Source: Ananas comosus
Taxonomy: Eukaryota; Streptophyta; Magnoliopsida; Poales; Bromeliaceae
NCBI RefSeq assembly: GCF_001540865.1
Contig: NC_033628.1
Location: forward strand, 4,388,831-4,452,830
Direction: 5' to 3'
DNA length: 64,000 nucleotides
Shown: positions 44,526 to 55,699 of the stretch, piece by piece
Layout: the number at the start of each line of letters is the position of its first letter
Position numbering within the stretch: position 1 is the stretch's first letter
The notes under the pieces: generated by a model
Told to the model about the DNA's origin: nothing
Seen by the model: the letters and a program-made list of their open reading frames with translations, nothing else
Databases searched by the model: none
Translations under genes and position numbers: made by a program

Positions 44526-45813
44526 TAGTATACCCTTTATTTACTTATATCTAGAGAGGTGTTTTGGGTTCTGGAAAGTATGGCACCTATAAGAGCAACA
44601 TTTTAAGGACTTGTGGCAGTACTAATGTCCAATTGAATAAATGATTCAAAAATAAAAGAAGTTTGCTGATTAATGTAAAAATTTGTATAGTTTACATGCT
44701 CAATAGTGTCTTAATTACATATATAGTTCTTTAACATATCAGTAATGTTGTATGCACCCAACATGCATTTGCACTTTGTGCGATGTACATAATATTTGAT
44801 AATTGGCTTAATTTTGTATGGTCCCTGTAAAGGAATTGAATAGTAAATAAGTTTTTATAAAATTCAGGTAATCAGATTTATTCGTCCAAAAGCTCGGACA
44901 CATTTATATTTGCTCTTTTACTTCGTTACCGCGTAGTTCCCTATTTATTTTTCAATAGAGAATAGGTGAAATGACAATATTAATTATCAGTACAAATTTG
45001 TACTTCCAAAAAATTATCTTCTTCCTGTATTAAAACTTATCCAACCCTCCAGTATTAGCACATCTTCTCCATCTTTTCCTTAAGTGTGTGTGTTTAAAAA
45101 CGGGCTCTCAGGTTATAAAATAGTGTTGGCTTTTGGGCAAGATCAAAAGAGAGAACACTAATATAAATATGCTTGTAAAATTTTCTCTCTTTTTTTTTTC
45201 TTTTTTTTTTGGTTTAAGTGGCAGGATACTCATTGATGTTCATAGCTCCTACGAGGCCCCATACTACATCTTCAATTCTCTACTACATTATTTCTATTGA
45301 ACGCTTAAATTAATTCTTTATCGCACTACAATTAATCGTTAATTAGCTACCATAAATTTATAAATGAGCAAAGTATTTTCCCTCTTTCTGTGAATCTAAA
45401 TTTGGCAATAAACACACTTCATCTTTCTTCACTCTATCACACTTTAGAATTTTATTTTACCATTACCATTTAATTTTAATTTGGAGTTGCGACTTAATAA
45501 TATGGGCCCATTCGGCTTAGATTTTAAAAAAGTGATTTCTGCAGAATTAATTTTGGTTTGGAGAAGTAATTTTGGTTAAAAACTATAGAACGTTTGACTG
45601 AGTTTAGATAAAAATAATTTTTCTGAAGTGATTTTATAAAATTGTTTGGCAAAAATTTTTTGATGTTTGTATATAATAATATTTTTACTAAATTTTATTT
45701 GAAAATAATTTAAAATTTATACAAAATTTAAAATTTGATATTTTAATTTAAAAATTAAATTTTAAATTTGAAAATTTAAAATTTATAAATTGAACTTTTA
45801 AAGCTAAATGCAC
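44526..45813. other. AT-rich intergenic DNA ending at an N
   Basis: No gene. The final part, from about 45505, starts GGGCCCATTCGGCTTAG, which resembles a PIF/Tourist-type end, and is followed by AT-rich sequence that is cut off by the N at 45814; a partial MITE is possible. Confidence 0.4.
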
Positions 45814-45815
45814 NA

Positions 45816-46295
45816 TCAAAACCTACGAAGACCCAAACTCCTAACGTGGGTCAGGAACATATCTCTAGCTATCGGCTTGGTCAACGGATCAGCCACCATC
45901 CTAGTGGTGGAGATATGTTTAAGAACGACCTCGCCTAGCTTAATCATGTCTCGAATGTAGTGAAATCGAATATCAATATGCTTGGTTCTGCCATGATACT
46001 TGGGATCCTTCACATATGCCAGGGCAACCATACTGTCAGAGAACATCTCAACAGGTTCATTTGCTCGAGTCACGATGTCGAGGTGCTGGAGAAATCTCTT
46101 CAGCCAAACTGCCTCCTGTACGGCCGCTGAGCAAGCAACGTATTCCGCTTCCACGGTTGACAAGGCAATGCAGCTCTGCTTCTTACTGCACCAGGAAATT
46201 GCCCCACCTCCAAGCATAAACACATAGCCTGAAGTGGATCTGCACTCATCTCTATCACCGCCCCAATCAGCATCACTACATCCTTTCAATCTCAA
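45816..46295 (-). pseudogene. Copia element 1 RNase H
   Basis: About 159 codons: GCSDADWGGDRDECRSTSGY, a typical copia RNase H start, then SWCSKKQSCIALSTVEAEYVA, the FSDSMVALA aspartate region and KHIDIRFHYIRDM to the end. The domain reads through to a normal stop beside the N. It is out of frame with the RT part because of the 28-bp duplication upstream. Confidence 0.88.
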
Positions 46296-46323
46296 GTCCC
46301 CACCTTGAAAACAGAGAACGAGA

Positions 46324-47030
46324 TCACTGGCTCCTTTTAAATATCGAAGGATTCTCTTGACCGCTTGCCAATGAATAGGTCCTGGGTTCCGCTTGCCAAT
46401 GAATAGGTCCTGGGTTGCTCTGGTAACGACTTACCAAGCTAACAGCAAAGCAAATGTCAGGTCGAGTACACATCATAGCGTACATCAAACTGCCAATTGC
46501 ACTCGCATAAGGAACCCTACTCATTTTCTCCTTTTCTTTATCCGTTTTAGGGCACTGATCAAGACTCGGAGTGTGATTCTTTTCCACTGGAGTGTCAACG
46601 GATTTGCAATGATGCATCCTGAAACGCTCTAGAATCTTTTTAATATAAGTTTCTTGAGACAAACCGAGAAGCTTTCTAGAGCGATCACGGATGACCTTCA
46701 CTCTGAGCACATAGCTCGCCTCACCCATGTCTTTCATTTCAAAATTGAGAGACAACCACTCCTTAGTGGTATTGATTAACTCCATGTCATTTCCAGTCAA
46801 TAGTATATCGTCGACGTATAGAGAGAGAAACAAAATCCCATTCTCTGTCTTCTTGACATATACACAGTGGTCCTCCTCTATCATGGACATACCGATAGAG
46901 GTGATGGCTTCATGAAACCTGAAATACCACTGTCTCGACGATTGCTTGAGACCGTAAATGGATCTTTTAAGACGACAAACTTTGTCTTCTTGACCTTTGA
47001 ATACAAAACCCTCAGGTTGATCCGTAAGAT
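46324..47030 (-). pseudogene. Copia element 1 reverse transcriptase, 3' part
   Basis: The frame 46890-46324 holds the catalytic YVDDILLTGND motif, QETYIKKILERF and YASAIGSLMYAMMCTRPD. Further upstream, to about 47030, the same frame continues after the frameshift. The end of the frame (from 46417) is scrambled by a perfect 28-bp tandem duplication, 46361-46388 and 46389-46416, which shifts the frame. Confidence 0.85.
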
Positions 47031-48614
47031 CTCCTCCGCCAATTCTCCATTGAGAAAAGCTGTCTTGACATCCATTTGGAACAATTCCAAATCTAGGTGT
47101 GCCACTAAGGCTAGAATCAAACGAATAGAGGCAAATCTCACAACGGGAGCAAACGTCTCGTTGTAATCTACCCCTTGCCTCTGAGTGTAGCCCTTAGCCA
47201 CGAGCCGAGCCTTGTATTTATCGATTGATCCATCCGCCTTGCGCTTAATTTTTAAAACCCATTTATTTCCAATAGACTTGCGCCCAGGCGGAAGGTCAAC
47301 CAATTCCCATACTTGGTTCTTGCTCATGGAGTCCATCTCATCTTTCATAGCAGCCATCCACTCACTGCAAGCTGACGTCTGCAGAGCTTCTTTATAAGAA
47401 GAAGGTTCATCGTCATCGAGCGGAGTACACATGAAAATATCCCCTTCGATCTCAAAATGTCGACGGGGAATATGTCCACGTTCACTTCTACGCAATGGAG
47501 GGTCCGAATTGCCGACTTCCAAGGGTATGCTCTCATTCAACGAAGCACTCCCACTAGCCGGAGGATCGCTACCACTTCCTTCAGCGACTTCGGGAAGTGA
47601 TCGATCACCCTCAACCGCAGATGGGGTAGCGTCGTCCTGTAACTCATACAATCCGACGTCTCTTCGCATTTCACCAATGCTTGGAAAATCCCTTTCTAGG
47701 AATTCCACATCACGAGACTCAATCTCGGTCATACCACCATCTGGGTGTTCACCATACATCACATAACCCTTCGAATTTTCAGGGTATCTGATGAACACAT
47801 GCTTGCTCGCTTTGGGGCCGAGTTTCCCGAATTTATGTGAGGGGCTGTGAACATATCCAGCTGAACCCCAAGGGCGTAAGTAGTGTAAACTTGGCTTTCT
47901 ACCGCTCCATAACTCATATGGGGTAGTAGGCACTGATTTGCTAGGGACTCGATTAAGGATGTAGGCTGCAGTCAAAAGCGCATCTCCCCAAAAATTTATA
48001 GGAAGTTGCGCTTGCGCCATCATCGACCTAACCATGTCTAATAGAGTACGGTTCCTTCGCTCTGCAACACCATTTTGTTGCGGAGTACCAGGAATAGTGA
48101 GCTGTCTACTAATGCCCTTTTCCTCACAATAAGTCTTGAACTGATCAGACAAGTACTCACGACCTCGGTCAGTGCGAAGCGCCTTTACACTTCTTTCTAT
48201 TTGATTCTCAGCCTCCGCAACGAAGCGTTTGAAGCAATCTAAAGCTTCAGATCGGCGAGAAAGCAAATAGACATATCCATAACGGGAATAATCATCAATG
48301 AATGTGAGAAAATAGCACGCACCATGCCGGGCCCTCACATTCATTGGCCCACAAATGTCAGAGTGGATTAGCTCTAAAGGATGAGAGGCACGAGTAGCCT
48401 TACCAAAAGGCTTTCTACATGCCTTTCCAGCCAGACAAGGCTCGCACACAGATAGGTCAACTTTGGCGAGAGAACCCAAAAGGCCTTCTCGAGCCAGTCT
48501 ATTCATTCTGTCTTGACCTTTATGGCCTAATCTGGCATGCCATTTAACGAATTCATCATAGAGATTAGAAGAAGAAGAAGTAGAAGTAGTAAATGCAAAC
48601 GAATCATCCTCCAA
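46881..48614 (-). pseudogene. Copia element 1 integrase and reverse transcriptase 5' part
   Basis: Long open frame of 577 codons. Order: GAG-pre-integrase ([26 protein letters not shown]), integrase core with [18 protein letters not shown] and the [10 protein letters not shown] glutamate, an acidic/Ser-rich linker, then RT from [12 protein letters not shown] through [18 protein letters not shown] frameshift at about 47025-47030 sends the last 50 codons out of frame, so those residues are not RT. Confidence 0.88.
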
Positions 48615-48637
48615 ATCTAATTTAAAGAAACCATCAA

Positions 48638-49858
48638 CTAATGTACCAAACCAAATAAAGTACCATGAAAGAAAATGTCAAGGCAGTTTCTGTCAAAATG
48701 GAATGAATATCCTAGGTGCAACAAAGCTAAAACTGAACATAGATTACATCGAATTCCGGGTGCATATAGCACGTCCTGAAGAAGTAAAGTGCAGCCACCA
48801 CACAACTTGAGTTGGTACGAACCTACTCCTAAGACTTCTTCCTTCGTGCCATTCCCAAGGGTGACGAATTGTGTGCTAGACGGTACTCGATGGTAATCTA
48901 CGAACCCCACTCGGTCACGAACTACGTGTTTGTTTGCTCCTGTATCCACAATCCAATTAGGAAGAGAATGAGCTACTAAAGCATGAGAGCAAACAAAACA
49001 GTGTGAGTTGAGTGGTCGGGTTACCTTTTTCGGCTCAGGACAATCCCGAACGAAATGACCCTTCTTCTTGCAATTGTAACATTTTAGCTTTGTAGCATCC
49101 TTATTGCCAGCGCGTTTGCCTCTGTGGCGCTTTCCAACTCCACCCTGAGGAGCTTGATTCCATTTCTTCTGCGCTCCATTGTTGTGACGCTTTTTGCGCT
49201 TGGGTACAATCCCACTGCGCTTCTCGGAGCGTGCAACAAGAGCGACAGAACGGTTCACTTCCAAGCGCTCTGCCTCGAGCTCAAGATGGCGCGAGATGTC
49301 ATTAAACGTTTTAATGTTCTCGCTGTGCGTCATCAGGAGCTTCATCTGGGACCATTCAGGATCAGGCAGTGAACGAATCACCGCTAGAACTTGTTGCTCA
49401 TCAGTGAGCTCGTTTCCAGCAGTCTTAAGGTCCCGAATCATGGCGCTCATCACACGAAGGTGCTCAGCCATTGAATGCTTCGGGTCTTTAATGTACTGTG
49501 GAAACATAAGATTTAGGGCACGTAGCCTTGTAGATGAAGTTTGACCAAATGTAATCTTCAAATTGTTCCACATATCCTTGGCAGTTTCAAAGAACTCAAA
49601 CTGTCCAATGAGGTCGTCTTGCATGGCACTCAACATAGTGTACCGAGCAGTTCGATCCTCCTTGATCTATTTGTTATAGATCTCCTTTTCATGCTCAGAA
49701 GCTATGCCTTCGACAGGCAAGACTCTTTTGACAGATAGAGTTTCAAGAACCCCTTGTTCATTAAGCAGGTATTGCATTTTTCTGTGCCAAATATCATAAT
49801 TCTTTCCATCTAGCTTATCACCCCTGGTGAGATCAGCTATGATGTTCTTGAAAGTCAT
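48638..49858 (-). pseudogene. Copia element 1 gag and protease
   Basis: The gag N-terminus (GDKLDGKNYDIWHRKMQYLL) runs from 49858 to a TAG stop at 49667-49669 and continues in the same frame through gag (SSTRLRALNLMFPQY), a single zinc knuckle CYNCKKKGHFVRDC, and the protease active site WIVDTGANKHVV. The frame ends at 48638 after a local insertion that shifts it relative to integrase. Confidence 0.87.
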
Positions 49859-50525
49859 TTCACTACATTCAAAAAATTAGGTTTTGACATTAGGCACATA
49901 TTCCCAAAAAATTAATAAGATTGAAACTTTATCCTCGATACAACGGGATCGAAAACTTCGCTATGCTCGTAATCATCATCCAGTGTCGATTCAAAAAATT
50001 ACAATCTTATTAATTTTCTACTTAATTTTGAAACTTATTCAAAATTGAAACTGATCCATTTTGAAAGAACACATCCTTAAAAGAAATTTTATACATGAAG
50101 GATTAATCACATAATATCATCACACAGAAAAAATAAGTACTTATGCCAAAATTTAATTTGAAAAACGTCGATGCTGCGCAAAACACATTCCTTTTACATG
50201 GCCTTAATTATTACATCACCTTTTGCGGAATTAAAACCTACTACATCACTACAAGATGTACATCTAGTGATGTACATCATAAAAGGAATGAGCTACAGGA
50301 ATGCTGCACACGTCGAACCCATTTTTCCAAAATTAAATTTTGTTAAAAACATCATCGAATAACATAAGTACTTATATGCCAATAAAATATAATTTCATGC
50401 TACATAAGCATAAAAAAACACCCACATAGGATAAACAACGTAGACAACACATGCATGTTTTAAAATGGCATAAAAAAAATATATGTATTCCAAAAAATAT
50501 GCAGGAAATAAAAAAATATCCACAT
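49859..50525. other. Probable copia 5' leader and AT-rich DNA
   Basis: AT-rich. A 16-17 bp inverted repeat, AAAATTAATAAGATTG near 49907 and its complement near 50002, is the only notable structure. Two short plus-strand frames near 50143-50362 have no recognisable domain. Confidence 0.45.
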
Positions 50526-50544
50526 AGGATTTTTTTTTTTTTTG

Positions 50545-50680
50545 AATTTTGGACTGCGTGTGGCGAGCCGGGCCCGCTTCAGAGCCTGCATGCAGGCCCG
50601 CACGGGGCCAAGCCCATCATAGGGCGCGTGCCCCACAGGGGGCCGGGCCCGCATGGTGAGCGCAGGTGCGGCCAGCGCCA
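50545..50680. other. Abrupt GC-rich patch ending at an N
   Basis: A T-run (about 50529-50543) is followed by about 135 bases of strongly GC-rich sequence with repeated GGGCCCGC-type words, ending at the N at 50681. Beyond it the copia integrase resumes. It does not resemble either copia element and may be an assembly insertion or a foreign fragment. Confidence 0.5.
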
Positions 50681-50681
50681 N

Positions 50682-51468
50682 AGCCTCAAATTTATCTGTT
50701 TTAAGTTTTTTAACAAAAGCCGGGCATCCCCAAATCCTTAAATGATTGAGACCCGATTTTTTGCCAAACCACATCTCATGAGAAGTACAAGGAACAGATT
50801 TTGAAGACATCCTATTTAGAATATAGGCTGCGGTTAATAGGGCATAACCCCAAAGAAATAAAGGTAAGTCAGTGAAGCTCATCATCGATCATATCATATC
50901 TAATAAAGTACGATTCCTTCTTTCTGAAACTCCATTTAATTCCGGAGTTCCAGGAGGTGTCCATTGCGAGAGAATACCATTTTCTTTGAGATAATTTAGA
51001 AATTCAATACTAAGGTATTCGGCTCCTCTATCTGATCGAAGAGTCTTAATACTTTTTCCTGTCTGCTTCTCTACTTCGTATCTAAACTCTTTGAACTTTT
51101 CAAATGTTTCAGACTTGTGTTTCATAAGAAACACAAACCCATACCGTGAATAATCATCGGTAAAAGTCACAAAGTAGATATGACCACCCCGAGCCGTTTC
51201 ACTAAACGGTCCACACACATCTGAGTGTATAAAGGAAAGTAACTCTGTGGCTCGCTCTCTGTGTCCAACAAAGGGTGACTTGGCCATTTTGCCTTGAAGA
51301 CATGACTCACAAACTGGATAAGATTCTAAAGCACAAGTTCCCAAGTGCCCATCCTTAGCCAGTCGGTTTATCCTATCTTCTGCAATATGACCTAGTCGAA
51401 GGTGGCATAGATACTTCTGGTTCAGATTATTATCTCTAGGTCTCTTGATTTGAGAATTATTCTCTTTA
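50682..51468 (-). pseudogene. Copia element 2 integrase remnant
   Basis: Contains GAG-pre-integrase (YLCHLRLGHIAEDRINRLA, CESCLQGKM) and an integrase core with HSDVCGP, LRSDRGAEYLS and NGVSERRNRT. A TGA stop at 50889-50891 follows LLDMI, and the same frame continues to the N through [16 protein letters not shown]. The first residues of this open frame (51474-51518) come from the nested LTR. Confidence 0.85.
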
Positions 51469-51473
51469 TGTTC

Positions 51474-52064
51474 TGTTGGAAATAATAGGCAGCGGAAACT
51501 TACAAACCGGATAGCCAACGTATCCGGGAACCGGAATCGGATCGGGTTGCTCGTTTTACAAGCCTTCTTGGATCGTCCTTATCTCGATGCTTCTGGATCT
51601 CCCACGTTTCTCGTCTTCTTCCACGCGTACGCCTTACGTCACGGAACGGATCGCCTTACGTCACGGATGCCAATCGGAGAGGGCTACCAGAGTCCTCTCC
51701 TATGTCCACGCTCTAAAACCCCGGGAATGTAGGTGGAAATCCCAGAGATGAAGAAGAGAGAGAAGAAGGAAGATTTTTGTGGATTCTCGAATTAGATCGT
51801 ATTCTTTTTCCGTCGTTCCTACGGGAGAAAACGGGGGCGTATATATAGAATAACGGAACCCCTAAATATCCTGAATCTCATTAGGATTAGGATTGGGATA
51901 TTTATTAACATATAATAAATATTCATTATAAGATATGTTTCTTAGCTGATAAGAAACATATAATTTATACTTATCCTAAACTTATTAGGATAAATCATGA
52001 TCCACATCTTATGTGGATCGGGTTTAATCATAACCCGCCAATATGGACAAACCATATGGCAACA
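51474..52064 (-). mobile_element. Nested solo LTR (591 bp) in copia element 2
   Basis: Ends are TGTTG...CAACA, and a perfect 5-bp duplication, TGTTC, lies at 51469-51473 and 52065-52069. On the minus strand a TATATATA box (51840-51847) precedes a CGCCCCCG leader, so the LTR is read on the minus strand. No internal region remains. It is a different family from the other LTRs in the window. Confidence 0.9.
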
Positions 52065-52069
52065 TGTTC

Positions 52070-53317
52070 AATATTAACAACATTTTCATCCAGATTTAGA
52101 AAGTAGAGATTGTTAACTAAACTACCAGTAGCTATCAATTTATTTTGGAAATAAATAAAACAACCATTAGTTTCAAAAATAAAACGATAACCAGTTCGAA
52201 CTAAAGTTGTAACAGAAATCAAATTCCTAACAACTAAAGAAGAATAATAACAATTCTCTAATTCTAAAATTTGTCCAGATTTAAGTCTCAAAGAACAGCT
52301 CCCTACGGCTAATACAGCAACGCTTGCTCCATTACCCACGCGTAGGGTCACCTCGCCGTTCTTCACTGTTCTACTTCCCTTTAGATCCTGTAATAAATTA
52401 CAAAGATGTAAGGTACATGCAAAATCTAATACCCAAGAAAAAGTAGAGCCAATTATATTGGCCTCAATGATGAGCATTTCGTTCGTACCTTCATAAGATC
52501 CCTCCTTCAATTTTTCTTTTAGGCTGGAAAGATATTCTTTACAATTTCTCTTCCAATGCCTATCCTTTCCGCAATGGAAACATTTTCCTTTAGCCTTGCC
52601 TTTGTCGGATTTCTTAAAATTGGCTTTCTTCACTCCACCCGATGACTTGAACTTAGGAAACTTTTTTTTTCCTTTGAACTTTCCTTTTGAAGTTCTTTCA
52701 ACCGCCATCGGCATCCCGTTTGTTTTCAACGTGCTTTCTGCTGTGACTAGCATATTCATGAGCTCGGACAAAGTGGCATGAATCTTATTCATGTTGAAGT
52801 TCATTACGAAATAAGAGAACGATTCTGGCAAAGACTGTAGAACTAGATCGATCTGCAAGTCTGCGTCCAAGTTCAAGCCGAGGTTTATCAGCTGCTCTAT
52901 ATCATCAATCATTTTAAGACAATGTTCACTGACTGACGTACCTGGAGTCATCTGAGCCTTAAACAATAGCTTTGATATCTCATATCTTGCGGTTCGGCTT
53001 TATGCACCATACAACTCTTGTAAGTGCGCAAGCATCTCATATGCTCGAGCATAGTTCTCATGCTGTCGTTGCAGCTCATTTGACATAGAGGCCAGCATGT
53101 AATATTTGACACGCTGGTCATCATTAACCCACTTGTCTCTCTCCTCAACTTCTTCAAATGTGGCCTCAGCGGTAAGCTCGGGAATTAGAGTTTGAAGAAC
53201 ATTATCAAGCTTTTCAATACCTAAAACGATTTTTAGGTTACGAAGCCAATCTTGGAAATTAGGGCCGGTTAAACGATTAGATTCCAATATACGAGAAAGA
53301 GGATTAGAGGCATTCAT
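52070..53317 (-). pseudogene. Copia element 2 gag and protease remnant
   Basis: The gag N-terminus (NRLTGPNFQDWLRNLKIVL) starts at 53317, hits a TAA stop at 53000-53002 and continues in frame through gag. A Lys-rich stretch follows, then a zinc knuckle CFHCGKDRHWKRNC, and a protease region where the usual D-T/S-G triad reads WVLDFACTLHLCN, so the active site looks altered. The reading runs into the nested LTR at 52069. Confidence 0.82.
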
Positions 53318-54470
53318 TTTGTCTGCAGAAAGTAGAGATTTTAGTCAGATGAGTATTTTTTCTTTTTAACCAATTAAACTAGGGTCTATTAGTTTAAAAG
53401 GTTCCTCCCACTAATTTTATCGAATTTCTACACTTCCTAAGTAGAAAGACGAAAATCCTCATCCGTTAGATTTCTTAGTGGTGATTGGAGTTTCATAAAT
53501 TACGACTCACCTCACCGGACAGTTTCTTAGAAAACCGTAATTTAATGAACGGGTAACGTCTTACCTCGACACATCTTATGTGCAATCCAATCGTCCTTTG
53601 GCCTCTAAGATTTTTACGCCTCATCGGACGGTTTCTTGGCGCAACAACCTCAATTAAGTCTAATCCTCCTCTCCTACAAATATGGAATTATCAAAAGACC
53701 CTCACCAGACGGTTTTTGAATCCATTGATAATGCCATATTGTAGCATCCTATGTCAAGATGTTCGCATAGTTCAAACACAAGTAGCCCCATGGGATCATG
53801 CGTGACTACTCAATGCTTGAAACAATGCTACGTCTTGTGATCGGTGGAAGGCGACGATAGAGCATCAAATGCCCCTTCGTTTCAACTTAATATTTTATAG
53901 GGAGTTTTAAAAATATATATCGGTCTCATCATCACATGTTATATCTCATATAAAATTAATCACAGGTATCACATACACAAAAATAAATTGCATAGTTTAA
54001 GGATGATCATAGACTTTTTCTTATTCGACTCGAACCGATGAGTCAAATCGGTCTATAGGGTGATACACACATATTCTCAACTCTTGCAAAAATTTAGCCA
54101 TCTTCTTCTGTTGGATTTGATACATCCTTTGACGCCATCACGATTTGCGATGCCAATCCATCAATGCTTGATATGGATTCTTCTCCAAGTAACCCTAATT
54201 TTATCTAATAAAAATACAAGGATTCGCAGATCCCAATAAAAGTGGCACACTAGCCCTTCGTAATCAAAATTATACATCCAAAATCAAAATAGAAATACAT
54301 CCATAATCAAATTACAAATACATCCATAATCACATCACAGATGTCTAAGGTCCATGATCATCACCCATCTAAAAACTATGCAGAAAATAATAACCAAATC
54401 GATCTAAACATCGATTAAAAATTTTGGAACTCAATAATATATTTTTCTCAAGTCTCCACATATTTATTTG
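53318..54470. other. Copia element 2 leader and AT-rich DNA
   Basis: Recurrent phrases such as CATCGGACGGTTTCTTGG and ACCAGACGGTTTTTGAA near 53510-53720 suggest an old LTR-element leader. Near 54260-54345 AAATACATCCATAATCA repeats three times at about 25 bp. No gene, no primer site. Confidence 0.45.
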
Positions 54471-55699
54471 TTGCGTGCCGAATGTCCCGACCCTTGACCC
54501 GGTCAATAATTCTCCTCGGAAAGAACGTCGGGATGCGAGACGGTTGCGGATTATGACCCTCGAAGTATGCGCCCACAAAGGATCAAGCGATTAGGCCGAT
54601 GAGTGATCGAATCAGCCGGGTTCGAAAACCTCCACAGTAAATTCGTTTCGGCAGGATGAGCCGACGAAGGGAAGCCCAGAATTCGACTAAGAAATGAGCC
54701 GAATGGCCAAACAACTTATGATTCGATCGGTAGGAAGAGCCGAAGATGACTTTCTATTGAATAGCAAATGGAAAAAAGTACACGAGTAGGGGAGTGATGC
54801 CCGTAGGGCAGACAGACTCCAAGTATGGGAACAGGGGAGTGATGCCCGTAGGGCAGACATACTCCGAGTATGCTAAATTACAGAAACTACTCCTAAGGAA
54901 AGCGGTAAAAGCGAGAATAGAAAAATGCAGGAAAATAAAGGTGGACTTTTGTGCGCAGGGGCGAAGACCCTTTTTCAAGGTATCGTATGCCTATTTATAG
55001 AACCGCCTTTGCGTCAGCTATTGCTCTTGCACGATCAGCCACTATCTCCTGATTCGTAGGACCACCTTCGGCCGATCGGAACCGCTCGTAACCGCTTGCG
55101 GTTGTTATAACTCCTCGGTCCAGTGCGGCTCGTATGCGTCCAGTGTACTCTAGATCTACCATTTTTGCCGCTTTACGGATATGGACCCGGCGTGCCAGCT
55201 GTTCGCGCCTAACTGGCTCAACAATTGCCCCCTCGCCAGTTTTCGAAGCGATGCTTCGATAGCTGGCATTACCTTTTTCATCTCAAACAATTTTCTGTTG
55301 CCGAAAGCGAGCTTGATCCGAGGCGTATTTCTCGGTCCAATCAAATTCAAATTCTCTGACGTATTCTGCACTACGATCTTCTGTACGGTTTAATCTAAGC
55401 CGTTTATTCTCTTCTTTACGGCCCTGATCGCATTCTCTACTTTTGTCTCATGTGCGGCATTAATTAACTCATCTTAATTGCCGCTGTCTATTCATCATTA
55501 CAGCCGACCTTGGGACTCGTAATCGAAGCGACAGTTCGATACGACGGTCTTTTCTTCTTCCTCAAGCTTTCCATTCTTTTTGTCTATTCCAATTCTTATT
55601 TCTTTTCCTCATATCCTTCACTAAAACCTTTTCTTTGTCTCCTTCATCCTTCTTCGCTTTTCGTAACCGATTCTCTCGGCTCTTCTCTTCTTTTGAACA
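54471..55699 (+). other. 5' flank of the PMD pseudogene
   Basis: A tandem 45-bp duplication, AGGGGAGTGATGCCCGTAGG at 54788 and again at 54833, is the clearest structure. Short frames in both directions lack domains. It may hold the promoter of the PMD gene, but no TATA box is called. Confidence 0.45.

Larger units (their letters stand above)
45815..49858 (-). mobile_element. Ty1/copia element 1 coding region, LTRs not found
   Basis: Minus-strand gag, protease, integrase, RT and RNase H in copia order. The 3' side ends at the stop codon (45816) right beside the N at 45814, so the 3' LTR is not in the assembly. No LTR or tRNA-Met primer site was found to the right, up to 50680. The coding region has one in-frame stop, two frameshifts and a 28-bp duplication. 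Confidence 0.85.
50682..53317 (-). mobile_element. Ty1/copia element 2, partial, with nested solo LTR
   Basis: Minus-strand gag, protease and integrase of a second copia family. Reverse transcriptase and RNase H are absent: the coding sequence breaks at the N at 50681. A solo LTR (51474-52064) interrupts it between protease and integrase. LTRs of the element itself were not found. Confidence 0.82.

Noticed and set aside
55156..55393. Two frames of about 70 codons on opposite strands upstream of the PMD pseudogene
   Set aside because: They overlap each other, have no domain and no supported start.
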